A stretch of 64,000 bases of DNA from Croceicoccus sp. Ery15 (GCF_020985305.1 NZ_CP087588.1:1426001-1490000), one strand, 5' to 3'; counted from the stretch's first letter, positions 1-9,434 are shown. Notes: generated by a model not told the origin, from the sequence alone. Translations and numbers: made by a program.

Positions 1-3000
1 TGCAATTCTGCGCCATCGACAGCGCCGCATGTTCATGCCGCAACAGGCCTGCCAATGCGCCATGCATGTCCGACAGCGCATCGCCGACCGGCCGGTCGCC
101 CAGCCGCAGGCGTACAGGCAGCGTGTTGATCATCGGACCGAAAATATTGCGCGCATTCTCGCCCGCTTGCATCCGGCCGAACAGAACCGTGCCGAATGTC
201 ACATCCTCCCGCCCCGAACTGCGTGCGAGCACGATACCCCATGCAAGGTGGAACAGGCTGGCGACGCTGACGCCCCTGCCTTTGGCGAGGCTGCGCAATC
301 GTGCCGCCAATCCGCCGCCCAGCCGCAGCCGCGCCTCATCGATCCCGGCGTCAGATGCGGTTTCGCCCAGCGCAAAGCCGATCGTCGGCTCGTCCACATC
401 GCCCAGAGTTTCGCGGAAATATGCACGCGAAACATCGCTTTGCGCCTTTTCCTTCGTATGCGCCACGAAATGCCTGAACGGCAGAGGTTCGGGCAGTGAC
501 GCCCCCTGATCGGCCATCAGCGCGATGATCTCGCCGCTCATCAACTCGTCGGTGGTGTGGTCCTCTATCAGGTGGTGATGCGAACGCAGGATCAGCCAGC
601 GGTCGTTTGCCTTGTCATGCGCATAAAACAGGCGAATGGTGGGCGCGCGGTCGACGAGCAGGCGATGGCGGCGCATATCGAACCGCGCCAGCAATTGCGC
701 TGCAATGTCGCCGCCCGCGGGATCGAGCGCGAGTTCCTCCACCGGAACCTGCGCCTGGCGGCACACCACCTGCACCGGCACGTGCAACCCTTCGCCCAGA
801 AAGGCGCTGCGCAAAATGTCATGCCGGTCCACCACGGCCTGCATCGCCGCGGCATATCGCATCACCTGTTCGCGCGAAGTCGCCGCCATCAGCGTGGTGA
901 CCAGATAGGGATCGCCCTTGGCCGTCACACGATGGTGATAAAGGATGCCTTCCTGCAGCGGGGTCAGCGGATAGATATCCTGAATATTCGCCGCGCCGCC
1001 CGGTATCGTGCGTTCGATCGTCGCGATTTCCCCTGCCGACAGATCGACAAGGTCCAGCATATCGGGCCGGATCGACGGGCAGTTGGCAGGGATGCGGCTG
1101 TGGCCCGAGAAACCCTCGGGCACATAGACCGTCGCCATTTCCGCCATGGCCGCGACAGTCGGGTTTAGAAAGATATCCCCTGCCGACAGGGTCAGCCCTG
1201 CGGCGCGCAGGCGTTGCAGCACCTCGATCACCAGCAGCGAGTAACCGCCCAGTTCGAAGAAATCGTCCTGTGCGCCCACGCGGTCCACGCGCAGCACATC
1301 GCGCCAGATACCCGCGATCAGTTCCTGCCGCGGCCCTTCTGGCGCGACAAAAGCAGCGCTGGCCTGCGCCTCACCCGGTTCGGGCAGTTTCGCCCGGTCG
1401 AGCTTCCCGTTCTCGGTCAGTGGCAACTGGTCCATCGGCACGAAATGCGACGGGACCATGTAGTCGGGCAGACCCGCACGCAAATTTGCACGCAGGCGCG
1501 GAACCAGTGCATCCATCGCCTCGTCCGTGACGAGATAGGCCACAATCCGCTGCTCGCCCGCGCAATCGGGACGGGCAATCACCGCGACATTGGCAATGGC
1601 CGGATCGGCGGCAATCTGCGCTTCGATCTCGCCCAGTTCGATGCGGAAGCCGCGGATTTTCACCTGATGATCGGCGCGGCCCAGATATTCGACCTCGCCC
1701 TCCTCGTTCCGCAGGGCAAGGTCGCCCGTGCGATACAGCCGCGCGCCCGCCACTTCGGAAAAGGGATCGGGCAGGAACCGTTCTGCCGTCAGTTCGGGGC
1801 GGTTGAGATAGCCCGACGCCACCCCCGCGCCGCCGACATAGATTTCGCCGCACACGCCGGTGGGGGACGGCTGCATCCCCTCGTCCAGAATGTGCATGGT
1901 CAGGTCGGGGATCGGCTCTCCGATGATGCTGCCGCGTCCTGCGTCCAGATCGCGCATGGAGACCGGGCGGTATGTGACATGCACGGTCGTCTCGGTAATG
2001 CCGTACATATTGATAAGGCGCGGGGCTTCGTCGCCATAGCGTTCGAACCATGGGCGCAGCGACTGGAACTCCAGCGCTTCGCCGCCGAAAATCACGTGGC
2101 GCAGCGCGTAACATGCGGGTTTTTCCGCCTGATCGGCCTGAATGAAGCGGCGGAAGGCCGAGGGGGTCTGGTTCAGCACCGTTACCCCTTCGTCCAGCAC
2201 AAGGCGGCGGAAGCTTTCGGTGGACCGGCTTGTTTCGGCGGGCACCACCACGACGCGGCCGCCATACAGCAGCGCGCCCCAAATCTCCCAGACGGAAAAG
2301 TCGAAGGAATAGGAATGGAACAGCGTCCATACATCGCTGTCGTCGAATCCGAACCAGTGCGCGGTCGAATCGAACAGGCGCAGGACGTTATGATGGCTGA
2401 CCGTCACGCCCTTGGGCTTGCCGGTGGAGCCGGAGGTATAGATCACATAGGCCGGATCGTTGCCCCTGCACGCGATCTGCGGATCGGTGCCAGCCTCTGT
2501 GCTGCAATCGGCGATATCGACCAGACGCGCGCCGCTGTCGTGCAGGTTGCCGGCCAGAGAAGCGCTGGTCACGATGATTGCCACGCCCGCGTCTTCGGCC
2601 ATAAAGGCGATGCGGTCGGCCGGATAGACAGGGTCCATCGGCAGATAGGCAGCGCCAGCCTTGAGAATGCCCAGAATGCCAACCAGAATATCGAGATCGC
2701 GCCCGACATGCAGCCCGACCAGCGCGCCGTGCCCCACACCCTCGCGCAGCAGGCGATTGGCCAGCCGGTTCGAGAGATCGTCCAGCGCTGCATAGCTGAG
2801 TTCCAGATGGCCGCAGCTTGCGGCGATCCGGTTGCGGTTTTCCTGCACCACAGCGCGGAATCGGCCAATCAACCCGTCTTGCGGCGCAACAAGCCGTTCG
2901 CGATGCGCATTTGAACCCTTTGCGCTTGCCGTCGCACGGCGACGTTTGCCTTGCACAGGAAAGGCAGCCCCCCGCCTTTCATTTTCCGCCAACATTATAA

Positions 3001-3016
3001 CCGATTTCGGCCGCAT
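1..3016 (-). CDS. Nonribosomal peptide synthetase, A-T-C module, partial (C-terminus off the left edge)
   Basis: Reading the minus strand from an ATG at 3016 gives about 1005 residues with no stop before the edge. An adenylation domain spans about residues 45-540: the YTSGSTGKPKG loop near 192, YRTGD, and TENGKLDR near 535. A carrier domain follows with FFELGGYSLL near 591. A condensation domain begins at IYPLTPLQEGILYHH (near 684) and carries HHLIEDH near 817. The specificity residues read D-F-W-N-I-G-M-V-H-K, which is the threonine code, so it should activate L-Thr. A GGAGG sits about 10 nt before the ATG; a second in-frame ATG lies at 2995. No condensation domain precedes the A domain, so this may be a loading subunit. 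In the condensation core HHxxxDG the last residue is His. With the receptor genes upstream, a siderophore role is inferred. The rest of the protein is outside the window. Confidence 0.93.
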   Translation of the reverse strand, partial: MRPKSVIMLAENERRGAAFPVQGKRRRATASAKGSNAHRERLVAPQDGLIGRFRAVVQENRNRIAASCGHLELSYAALDDLSNRLANRLLREGVGHGALVGLHVGRDLDILVGILGILKAGAAYLPMDPVYPADRIAFMAEDAGVAIIVTSASLAGNLHDSGARLVDIADCSTEAGTDPQIACRGNDPAYVIYTSGSTGKPKGVTVSHHNVLRLFDSTAHWFGFDDSDVWTLFHSYSFDFSVWEIWGALLYGGRVVVVPAETSRSTESFRRLVLDEGVTVLNQTPSAFRRFIQADQAEKPACYALRHVIFGGEALEFQSLRPWFERYGDEAPRLINMYGITETTVHVTYRPVSMRDLDAGRGSIIGEPIPDLTMHILDEGMQPSPTGVCGEIYVGGAGVASGYLNRPELTAERFLPDPFSEVAGARLYRTGDLALRNEEGEVEYLGRADHQVKIRGFRIELGEIEAQIAADPAIANVAVIARPDCAGEQRIVAYLVTDEAMDALVPRLRANLRAGLPDYMVPSHFVPMDQLPLTENGKLDRAKLPEPGEAQASAAFVAPEGPRQELIAGIWRDVLRVDRVGAQDDFFELGGYSLLVIEVLQRLRAAGLTLSAGDIFLNPTVAAMAEMATVYVPEGFSGHSRIPANCPSIRPDMLDLVDLSAGEIATIERTIPGGAANIQDIYPLTPLQEGILYHHRVTAKGDPYLVTTLMAATSREQVMRYAAAMQAVVDRHDILRSAFLGEGLHVPVQVVCRQAQVPVEELALDPAGGDIAAQLLARFDMRRHRLLVDRAPTIRLFYAHDKANDRWLILRSHHHLIEDHTTDELMSGEIIALMADQGASLPEPLPFRHFVAHTKEKAQSDVSRAYFRETLGDVDEPTIGFALGETASDAGIDEARLRLGGGLAARLRSLAKGRGVSVASLFHLAWGIVLARSSGREDVTFGTVLFGRMQAGENARNIFGPMINTLPVRLRLGDRPVGDALSDMHGALAGLLRHEHAALSMAQNC

Positions 3017-3477
3017 CGGCCTGCCCCCTCCAAAGAACCCATCGGTCGGCACCCGTAGAAAGCGCCCACGCACCGTCAGTTCTGAACGGTCGATGGAATT
3101 TACCCCGGAGGATGAGATACGAAAAACGCACTCCAGAATAAAACAGAGACTGGAATGCGTCCCATTTCGCTACTCTCGATTTAAAGATCAGCCAAAGGAT
3201 CTTCGCATTGCAGCAATTCGAAACATGGTTAATTTGGGTCTAGCGCCTTTATCATGGATTACTGCGCCGTATTCATAAGCCCTGTTTAAGGAGAGTGCGT
3301 TCAACCTGCCAAGGCAGTCAGCTATCGATGCTGATCGCGCTGTCGGCTTGATAGATCGCAGTCACCCCCATCCTGCCGCCCCAGGGCGGGCATAGGGGAT
3401 AGAATTTGAGGCCCGAAACCGCCGCGGTCGGCCGCCCGTCCATGCGCAGGCCAACCGGCCGGTGCCGGACGATCAGA
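3017..3477. other. Intergenic region upstream of the NRPS gene
   Basis: About 460 bases between the M20 peptidase stop and the NRPS start. No convincing coding region was seen on either strand. The stretch is more AT-rich than its surroundings around 3100-3290 and contains one clear palindrome (3202-3222). It probably holds the NRPS promoter and its operator. Confidence 0.6.
3202..3222. promoter_or_regulatory. 21-bp imperfect palindrome in the NRPS promoter region
   Basis: The sequence has the form TTCGcATTGC-A-GCAATtCGAA: two 10-base arms with one mismatch, containing a perfect ATTGC-A-GCAAT core. It lies about 190 bases upstream of the NRPS start. Its position suggests an operator. It does not match the Fur-like site in front of the TonB receptor, so the cognate protein is unknown. 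Confidence 0.35.
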
Positions 3478-4995
3478 TCACTCGCCCTTGGCTGCCTCCT
3501 CGCTCACGACATAGAGATAGTCGACATAGGCCATCACTGCTTCGTCAAGGCCGTTGACCTTGGGATTGGCGCTGCTGATCAGGAACCATTCGTTCGGCGC
3601 ATGTGCCCCGCCCCCGCGGCTCAGCCCGAATTGGGAGGCCGGCAGGTTCAGCGGCGGTCCGTTAAAGATCACGCCCGGCCAGCTGCCCGCATTGCGCGGA
3701 CGGATGGAGTAGGGAATGCCGCTGCGTTCGAACAAGGTCTTCTGCGCGCGGATCAGCACGCTGTCCTCGTCCGTTTCGTTCGGGCCATAGCCGCCCGAAA
3801 CCGTCACCTGCACATCGTCGAACCCGCGCTTGTCCAGATGCGCCTTCAGCTTGGTGACAGCCTCGTCCTTGGTCATGGCGGGGACCAGCCGGAATTCCAG
3901 CTTGGCCTCTGCCCGTCCCGGCAGAACGGTCTTGCCGCCCGTGCCGGTATAACCCGCGATCAGACCCTGAATATTGACGGTCGGCTGCGAGTAGTAACGC
4001 TCGAGGCTGGTGATATAGGGTTCATCGTCGATCCAGCGGCCAATGCCCAGCAGGTCCTTTTCCTGCTGCTCGGGGTTCATCTCGGCCCCTTCGGCGATCA
4101 GCTGCTTCTGCCGGTCGGTCAGCGGACGCACATTTTCGAACCAGCCGTCGATGGCAGGCGTATGGCCGTCGTCCGCGACCAGCGTGTCGAGCGCCTTGAC
4201 CAGACGCCAGGCCGGATTTTCGATGCGCGAATGGTTCGACGAATGAATGTCGGTCTTGGGATATTTGTCCGAAGTCTCTCCGCCCACCACCAGCTGGAAT
4301 TCGACCGCGCCCTTCGCGCCCAGCGTGATATTCGCGCCGCCATCCTTGCTCTGCGCGGCAGAGGGGATGAACACGCCGATCGTCTTGGCCAGTGCATCGC
4401 GCACTTCGGGTACGGCCACGACCTGGTCGAAATGGGTGGAGGCGACCTCTTCCTCACCCTCCGCCACCAGGACGAGGTTGACGGGAAGCTTCTTGCCGCT
4501 GGCCTGAATCGCCTTGATCGCGGCCAGAAACGCCATTTCGGGACCTTTCTGGTTGACCGCGCCGCGACCGACCAAGGTCATACCCTCGCCCTCGCGCTCG
4601 ACCATCTGCCCTTCCAGCGGCGGGGAATCCCATTCGGCGGGATCGAACTGTTTGACGTCATACATGAAATAAAGGCCGAGCGTGGTATCGGCCCCCGCGT
4701 CCAGCGTTGCAAAAACGGCCGGCACCCCGTCGGTCGGGATGATCTTGGCCTGCTGGAAACCGGCGTCGAGCGCCAGTTTTTTCATATAGTCCGCACCCTC
4801 GGGCGTATTGCGCTTTTCCGCTGCGATGGTCGGCAGGGCGATCCAGTCGCGCAAGGCCTGAACCGTGGCATCGTGCTGCTGCGCGACAGTGCCAAGGATC
4901 TGGTCCCGATCGGGCGTTTGCGCCGCAGCGGGCAATGCCGAAGACGCCAGCAGCGCCGCCACCAGAACACGCGAAATCCGTATTGCCATATTCAA
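3478..4995 (-). CDS. Secreted M20-family peptidase with altered metal-ligand positions
   Basis: A protein of 505 residues with a signal peptide (hydrophobic stretch 8-20, AAAQ cleavage near 25), so probably periplasmic. The architecture is that of M20 di- or carboxypeptidases: catalytic core, dimerisation insert, core. The usual ligand motif (Y-x-H-x-D-V) reads YFMYDVKQ here, with Met111 in place of the first His but Asp113 kept. The usual GRGAxDxKG reads GRGAVNQKG, with Asn148 in place of the bridging Asp. The catalytic and ligand glutamates (AEGEEE, about 179-183) and the late His (GGGAHAPNE, His465) remain. Metal binding is probably altered; it may belong to a divergent M20 subgroup rather than being dead. 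It lies in line with the siderophore-uptake operon, 67 bases after the DUF3325 gene, so trimming of a siderophore peptide is possible but unproven. Confidence 0.85.
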   Translation of the reverse strand: MNMAIRISRVLVAALLASSALPAAAQTPDRDQILGTVAQQHDATVQALRDWIALPTIAAEKRNTPEGADYMKKLALDAGFQQAKIIPTDGVPAVFATLDAGADTTLGLYFMYDVKQFDPAEWDSPPLEGQMVEREGEGMTLVGRGAVNQKGPEMAFLAAIKAIQASGKKLPVNLVLVAEGEEEVASTHFDQVVAVPEVRDALAKTIGVFIPSAAQSKDGGANITLGAKGAVEFQLVVGGETSDKYPKTDIHSSNHSRIENPAWRLVKALDTLVADDGHTPAIDGWFENVRPLTDRQKQLIAEGAEMNPEQQEKDLLGIGRWIDDEPYITSLERYYSQPTVNIQGLIAGYTGTGGKTVLPGRAEAKLEFRLVPAMTKDEAVTKLKAHLDKRGFDDVQVTVSGGYGPNETDEDSVLIRAQKTLFERSGIPYSIRPRNAGSWPGVIFNGPPLNLPASQFGLSRGGGAHAPNEWFLISSANPKVNGLDEAVMAYVDYLYVVSEEAAKGE

Positions 4996-5062
4996 CCCCC
5001 GGTTGCCAAAGTCCGCGAAGCTAACAGCGAACCCGTCTTACGCAACTCGTATCACGGGCTTT

Positions 5063-5350
5063 TCAGCCTGACCGCCGCCAGGATGGCACGACACTCATCA
5101 CGGCCAGCACGACCAGCGCTGCCAATGCGGCAAGGCCGAGGAACCAGACCGGCCCCAATTGGCCCCCGCGCGCCAGACAGCAAGTGACCAGGCCCAGTGC
5201 CAGAAGAAGCCAGCCGCCGCTCCGCAGCGCAAGGCGGCGACCGGCAGGCAGCTTGCCGCCCAGCATATCGCGGTAATGCCGGTCCAGCGAGAGGGCGAGC
5301 GCGAGGAAACCGAGGCAGATAAGGATCGCAGACAGAAACAGCATCGGCAT
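5063..5350 (-). CDS. DUF3325 small membrane protein
   Basis: A 95-residue protein with three hydrophobic segments (about 2-20, 45-62, 69-88) and short charged loops, as in the DUF3325 family. That family is found beside PepSY and DUF3649 genes in iron-uptake operons. Its ATG directly abuts the stop of the PepSY gene (no gap), so it is the last gene of the TonB receptor-DUF3649-PepSY-DUF3325 set. Its biochemical role is unknown; help in siderophore reduction or release is only inferred from context. Confidence 0.75.
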   Translation of the reverse strand: MPMLFLSAILICLGFLALALSLDRHYRDMLGGKLPAGRRLALRSGGWLLLALGLVTCCLARGGQLGPVWFLGLAALAALVVLAVMSVVPSWRRSG

Positions 5351-7120
5351 TTACTCCGCAGGAACGCTGGCAACAGGCCGGGCCCGTGGCGGGCGTGCGG
5401 CAGACGTCCGGGACCGCTTTTGCCAAAGATGAAACAGCGCATAGATCAGGCTGCCCCCGAACAGCAGGGCCGTCAGGTCGAACCCGGCGACCAGCCAGTT
5501 GCCCTGCCCCACGGCAGCGGACAGCCCCATACCGCCCGTCATCGGGTTCAGCAGCGGCAGGGTCACGAACAGACCTCCCGCTACCGCCAGTTGCTCTTGC
5601 CATGCGGAGCGGGCGGGACGGACCAGCGCGTGCACCAGTGTCGCTGCCCAGACGCCGAAGAATACCGCAATCTCGGTGTCCACGCGGTCTGGCGCATCGG
5701 CGGCGACCAGACGGTTGGCCCAGAAATAGGCACCGGTCGCCAGCGGCAGGCCCGCGACGGTGGCGATATTCAACCCGTCGACCAGCCGGTGTCCGAAATG
5801 GCCAGCGGCCCCGCGCCGCTTCTCCGCACGCTTCACCGACCAAAGCACCAGCCCCGTGCCCACCATGACGGTGCCCATCACGCCCGCCGCGAAATAGAGC
5901 CAGCGCAGGCCCCATGGTGCAAAGCGGCCGAGATGAAGCGCGCTCATCACACGGTCGGCAGCGACTATTCCGTTATCCGCCATCTCGTCCGAGCGGTCCG
6001 TCATCGCGCCGCTGCGCGCATCGAACTGCATGGCCCGCCCCGGCCCGCCGCCGGGCCTGAGCAACAGGCTGTCATTGCGCTGGATTGCCAGTTCCACGCT
6101 CTGCGCTTCACCTCCGCCGCGCGTGATGGACAGGCGACCCGCCGGAACACCCCATACGGCCTGTGCTTCTGCCAGAATCCGGTCGATCGGGATCTGCCAT
6201 CCGGACTGTCCCGAGCCCGTCGCTGGCGCGGCTGCAACTGCGCCGTGATCGTCACCGCGCCCATGGCCGCCGCGCCCGTCGGACGCCCATGGCAGCAGCG
6301 TTCCGCCCAGCAGCAACAATCCCGAAAAGGTGATCATGATGTGGAAAGGCAGCGACAGCACTGCCATCGCATTATGTCCGTCGAGCCAGCTTCGCTGCCC
6401 TTTCGCGCCGCGAAAAGTGAAGAAATCGCGGAATATCTTCTTATGGGTGATGATACCGCTGATGATCGCGACGAACATGGCAAAGGTCGCTAGGCCGACG
6501 ATCCAGCGCCCCCAGTCGCGCGGCATGGCGTAAAGCTGGTAGTGGAAGCGATACAGGAAATCGCCGCCAGCCGTTTCACGCGCATTCAGTACCTCGCCCG
6601 TTTTCGGATCGAGAGTCAGGCCCGGATCGCGCGGACGGCCGCCGCGCGCATTGGCGCGACGCGCGGCTTCCTCTGCTGCAGCCCTGATCTGGGCATCGGC
6701 GCCAGAAATTGCGGAATTCTGGACAGCGCCTTCGCCTCTATGGCCCGATCCGGAGCGATCCGTCCGTCCGCCGGGTTCGCCGCGTTCGCTGCGTCCGTTT
6801 GCAGTACCCTCGCGACCGCCTTCGCCGCGACGTTCGCTTTCCCATGAAATGCGCAGGGAAGGATTGCGCTCGCTTGGCAGGTTGATACCCCATTTCGACG
6901 CATCGGGGGCAATGGCATTCAGCCGCTCCATCCCCAGCCGTGCAGCCTGTTCGGCAGAAACCGGTGCCGCGCGGTGCAATTCGGGCTGCATCCAGATGGT
7001 CACTTCCTGCCGGAAGAACGCGATAGTGCCGGTGAAAAAGATGGCGAACATCAGCCACCCGAGCAACAGACCGGCCCAGCCGTGTAGCCAGCTATTGCTT
7101 TGCCGGATACCGCCCTTCAT
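5351..7120 (-). CDS. PepSY-associated TM protein (iron/siderophore uptake)
   Basis: A 589-residue inner-membrane protein of the PepSY_TM family. Transmembrane segments lie near 16-37, 205-228, 250-275 and 390-412, with several more toward the C-terminus. A long periplasmic stretch (about 95-150) is rich in Gly, Arg and Glu. Conserved His and Arg-Phe-His positions (FLYRFHYQLY) fit the family, which is linked to ferric-siderophore reduction at the inner membrane. The start at 7120 is chosen because its ATG overlaps the stop of the DUF3649 gene (ATGA), indicating translational coupling. The function is inferred from family and operon. Confidence 0.85.
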   Translation of the reverse strand: MKGGIRQSNSWLHGWAGLLLGWLMFAIFFTGTIAFFRQEVTIWMQPELHRAAPVSAEQAARLGMERLNAIAPDASKWGINLPSERNPSLRISWESERRGEGGREGTANGRSERGEPGGRTDRSGSGHRGEGAVQNSAISGADAQIRAAAEEAARRANARGGRPRDPGLTLDPKTGEVLNARETAGGDFLYRFHYQLYAMPRDWGRWIVGLATFAMFVAIISGIITHKKIFRDFFTFRGAKGQRSWLDGHNAMAVLSLPFHIMITFSGLLLLGGTLLPWASDGRGGHGRGDDHGAVAAAPATGSGQSGWQIPIDRILAEAQAVWGVPAGRLSITRGGGEAQSVELAIQRNDSLLLRPGGGPGRAMQFDARSGAMTDRSDEMADNGIVAADRVMSALHLGRFAPWGLRWLYFAAGVMGTVMVGTGLVLWSVKRAEKRRGAAGHFGHRLVDGLNIATVAGLPLATGAYFWANRLVAADAPDRVDTEIAVFFGVWAATLVHALVRPARSAWQEQLAVAGGLFVTLPLLNPMTGGMGLSAAVGQGNWLVAGFDLTALLFGGSLIYALFHLWQKRSRTSAARPPRARPVASVPAE

Positions 7121-7413
7121 GCGCCGCCTCCGGCCTTGCCAAAGGCGAAGGCCGCCACCAGCAGGACCCCGGAAGCGCCACCGATCAACATCCAAGCCCG
7201 CGTGGCGCTGCGCATGGAAAAGGCCGCGATTGCCGCCGCGCCAAACAGGATAAAGCCGATCATTTCCCCAAGCGATGTCGCGGTGCGCCCGCCGTCGGGC
7301 CACAACCGCACGACCGCCAGCAGGCACGCGCTGGCCAGCGCATAGCTGCCGAAAATTCCAAGAATGGTGCGCGAGACGATTTCGCCCCGCCGCATCGCAT
7401 CAGGCTTTGCCAT
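7117..7413 (-). CDS. DUF3649 small membrane protein
   Basis: A 98-residue protein with three hydrophobic segments (about 12-34, 46-66, 71-92), typical of DUF3649 iron-uptake-associated proteins. It starts 18 bases after the stop of the TonB receptor gene and overlaps the PepSY gene by 4 bases, so all are probably on one transcript. The precise role is unknown. Confidence 0.75.
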   Translation of the reverse strand: MAKPDAMRRGEIVSRTILGIFGSYALASACLLAVVRLWPDGGRTATSLGEMIGFILFGAAAIAAFSMRSATRAWMLIGGASGVLLVAAFAFGKAGGGA

Positions 7414-7431
7414 CGATGATCGAACCTTTTG

Positions 7432-9411
7432 TCAGAAACGGGCAGTCACACCCACCCAGACGCGTGCCGGATCGATCAGATAGGCATATTCGTCATAGGT
7501 AAGCTGCTTGTTGAAGACATTCTGCACGCCGCCATGCAATTGCAGGCTGGGTGTCAGGCGATAGGACGCGCCCAGATCGACCGTCGTATAGGACGATGCG
7601 ACGATATTCTCGCCGCTGATCTGCGCCTCGGTCACGGCTTCCTCGCCGCGGAAGATCGCACGGACATAGCCGCTGAACGCCTTGCCCGGCTTCCAGTTCA
7701 GCGATGCGCTGGCCTGTTGCTTGGGCGTATCGTTCAGCGCCGCGCCCTCGTTCGCGCCCGAAAGCTGTTCGGAATCGGTCAGCGTGCCCGTCACCGCCAG
7801 ATCCAGCGTGGCCAGCAGCGGCAATTCGACCGATGCCTCCACGCCGCGCACGCGGGCCTTGTCGACATTGACATAGGTCGTCGGCGGGCGGCCAAGCGAG
7901 CTGAGCGGCTCGTCCACGCACCACGCCCCTGCCTCTTCACAGGTTACGCGGGTGATCTTGTCGTTGAACCGCGTGTCATAGGCCGACAGGCTGGCCTGAA
8001 CGGGCCCGCTTTCGAACAGCAGCGATGCCTCCACCGTGCGCGAGGTTTCGGCCTCCAGATCGGGATTGCCATAGATCGTGCCGCCACGGCTGGTCTGTCC
8101 CCAGTCCTCCAGCGTCTGGCGCAGGTTCGGCGCGCGGAAGCCCTGCGAATAACCGCCTTTCAGGGTAAAGCGTTCGGTGAAGTTCCACACCGCATAGATA
8201 CGCGGCGTCCAATGCGTGCCGTAAAGCTCGTCATCGTCCATGCGCAGCCCGCCGGTCAGCTTCAGATTGTCGGTGACCGACAATTCGTTTTCGGCAAACA
8301 GGGCCCAGTTCAGCCGCGCCGTACCCGTGCGAGTAGAGCCCGACAGCCGGTTACTGGTCAGATCGGTCAGATCCTCGTTCCGGATAAATGCACCCAGGGT
8401 CAGCACATTGGACCGCAGAGGCACGGTCCAGATCGACTGGCCGACGATATTCTTGATCTGCTTCTCGCCCTCGATATGGGTGGCATCCTCATATTGCAGA
8501 TAGGATTCCGATCCGACCGCGCCCCATTTTCCGCTGTGGCTCACCGACGCGACCCAGCGCTCTTCGGTCATGGTGGATTCGGTGCCGATCGGCGCGTCTT
8601 CGGTGATTTCGACCGATTTGCCTGCGGTGGACAGGGTCTGCTGGCGGTAATAACCACCTTCGACGATCAGCCGGTGACCTGCCCCCAGATCGAAACCCAG
8701 CTTGCCGCCCAGCGATTCATCCTCACGCTGCGGCGTGCCGTCGATCACCATATCCTCGGCGCGACGGTTAAGCGATCCGCTGACCTGCAGGCCCACCACA
8801 TCGCCGATCAGCGGCCCGCTGACATAGAAATTGCCGTCGCCGTAATTGCCGAAATCATCATCGGTCTGCAGCGTGCCGTTGACCCGCACCGATCCGCGCC
8901 ATTCGCTTGCCACGGCGCGGGTGATGATATTGACCACCCCACCCATCGCATCGGAGCCATAGAGCGAAGACATCGGCCCGCGCACCACCTCGATCCGCTC
9001 GATCGATTCCAGCGGCGGAAGCAAACCACCTTCGCTGATACTGCCGCCATTCGTGCGCGATTCCCGCGCGCTCAGCCGCTTCCCGTCGACAAGGATCAGC
9101 GTATATTGCGGGGCCATGCCGCGAATGGAGATATCGCGGCTGTTGCGTTCGCCCTGCGTGACGGTGACGCCGGGGATTTCAAGCAAGGCATCGGTCACCT
9201 CGCGGTATGGCAGACGCTCCAGATCCTCGCGCGTGATCACGCTGATCGATGCGGGCGCGTCCTTGACTTCCTGTTCGCGGCTGGTCGCGGTGACGACGAT
9301 GTCGCTTCCCGTGCTTTCGGCAACGGTATTCTCCGCTGCGGCCGCCACGGGCGCGAAAAGGCTGGTGCCCATCATGGCAGAACCGGCGAAAAGGACATAT
9401 CTGGCGAACAC
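7432..9411 (-). CDS. TonB-dependent siderophore receptor
   Basis: An outer-membrane receptor of 659 residues from the GTG at 9411. A signal peptide ends at AAAAEN. The plug domain shows IVVTATS (TonB-box region), a GVTVTQGERNSRDISIRG segment and the ERIEVVRGPMSSLYGSDAMGG motif. The 22-strand barrel ends in Phe (VWVGVTARF). It resembles ferric-enterobactin/colicin-type receptors (FepA/IroN/CirA) and should import a ferric siderophore. I choose the GTG because a GGGGG sits just upstream and the Fur-like palindrome 9435-9449 would otherwise lie inside the coding region; an in-frame start at 9483 is possible. It is the first gene of the uptake operon and follows the LysR gene on the same strand. 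Confidence 0.92.
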   Translation of the reverse strand: MFARYVLFAGSAMMGTSLFAPVAAAAENTVAESTGSDIVVTATSREQEVKDAPASISVITREDLERLPYREVTDALLEIPGVTVTQGERNSRDISIRGMAPQYTLILVDGKRLSARESRTNGGSISEGGLLPPLESIERIEVVRGPMSSLYGSDAMGGVVNIITRAVASEWRGSVRVNGTLQTDDDFGNYGDGNFYVSGPLIGDVVGLQVSGSLNRRAEDMVIDGTPQREDESLGGKLGFDLGAGHRLIVEGGYYRQQTLSTAGKSVEITEDAPIGTESTMTEERWVASVSHSGKWGAVGSESYLQYEDATHIEGEKQIKNIVGQSIWTVPLRSNVLTLGAFIRNEDLTDLTSNRLSGSTRTGTARLNWALFAENELSVTDNLKLTGGLRMDDDELYGTHWTPRIYAVWNFTERFTLKGGYSQGFRAPNLRQTLEDWGQTSRGGTIYGNPDLEAETSRTVEASLLFESGPVQASLSAYDTRFNDKITRVTCEEAGAWCVDEPLSSLGRPPTTYVNVDKARVRGVEASVELPLLATLDLAVTGTLTDSEQLSGANEGAALNDTPKQQASASLNWKPGKAFSGYVRAIFRGEEAVTEAQISGENIVASSYTTVDLGASYRLTPSLQLHGGVQNVFNKQLTYDEYAYLIDPARVWVGVTARF

Positions 9412-9434
9412 GAAACCCCCGAAACAAATGCTAT

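Noticed and set aside
1214..2914. Long plus-strand open frame opposite the NRPS
   Set aside because: Its translation is low-complexity (His/Arg/Gln-rich) and the minus strand encodes all NRPS core motifs; it is an antisense shadow.
3371..3395. GC-rich dyad after the M20 peptidase as a terminator
   Set aside because: The stem has a bulge and no T run follows on the minus strand.
3406..5187. Long plus-strand open frame opposite the M20 peptidase
   Set aside because: The peptidase on the minus strand has a signal peptide and conserved motifs; the opposite frame resembles no protein.
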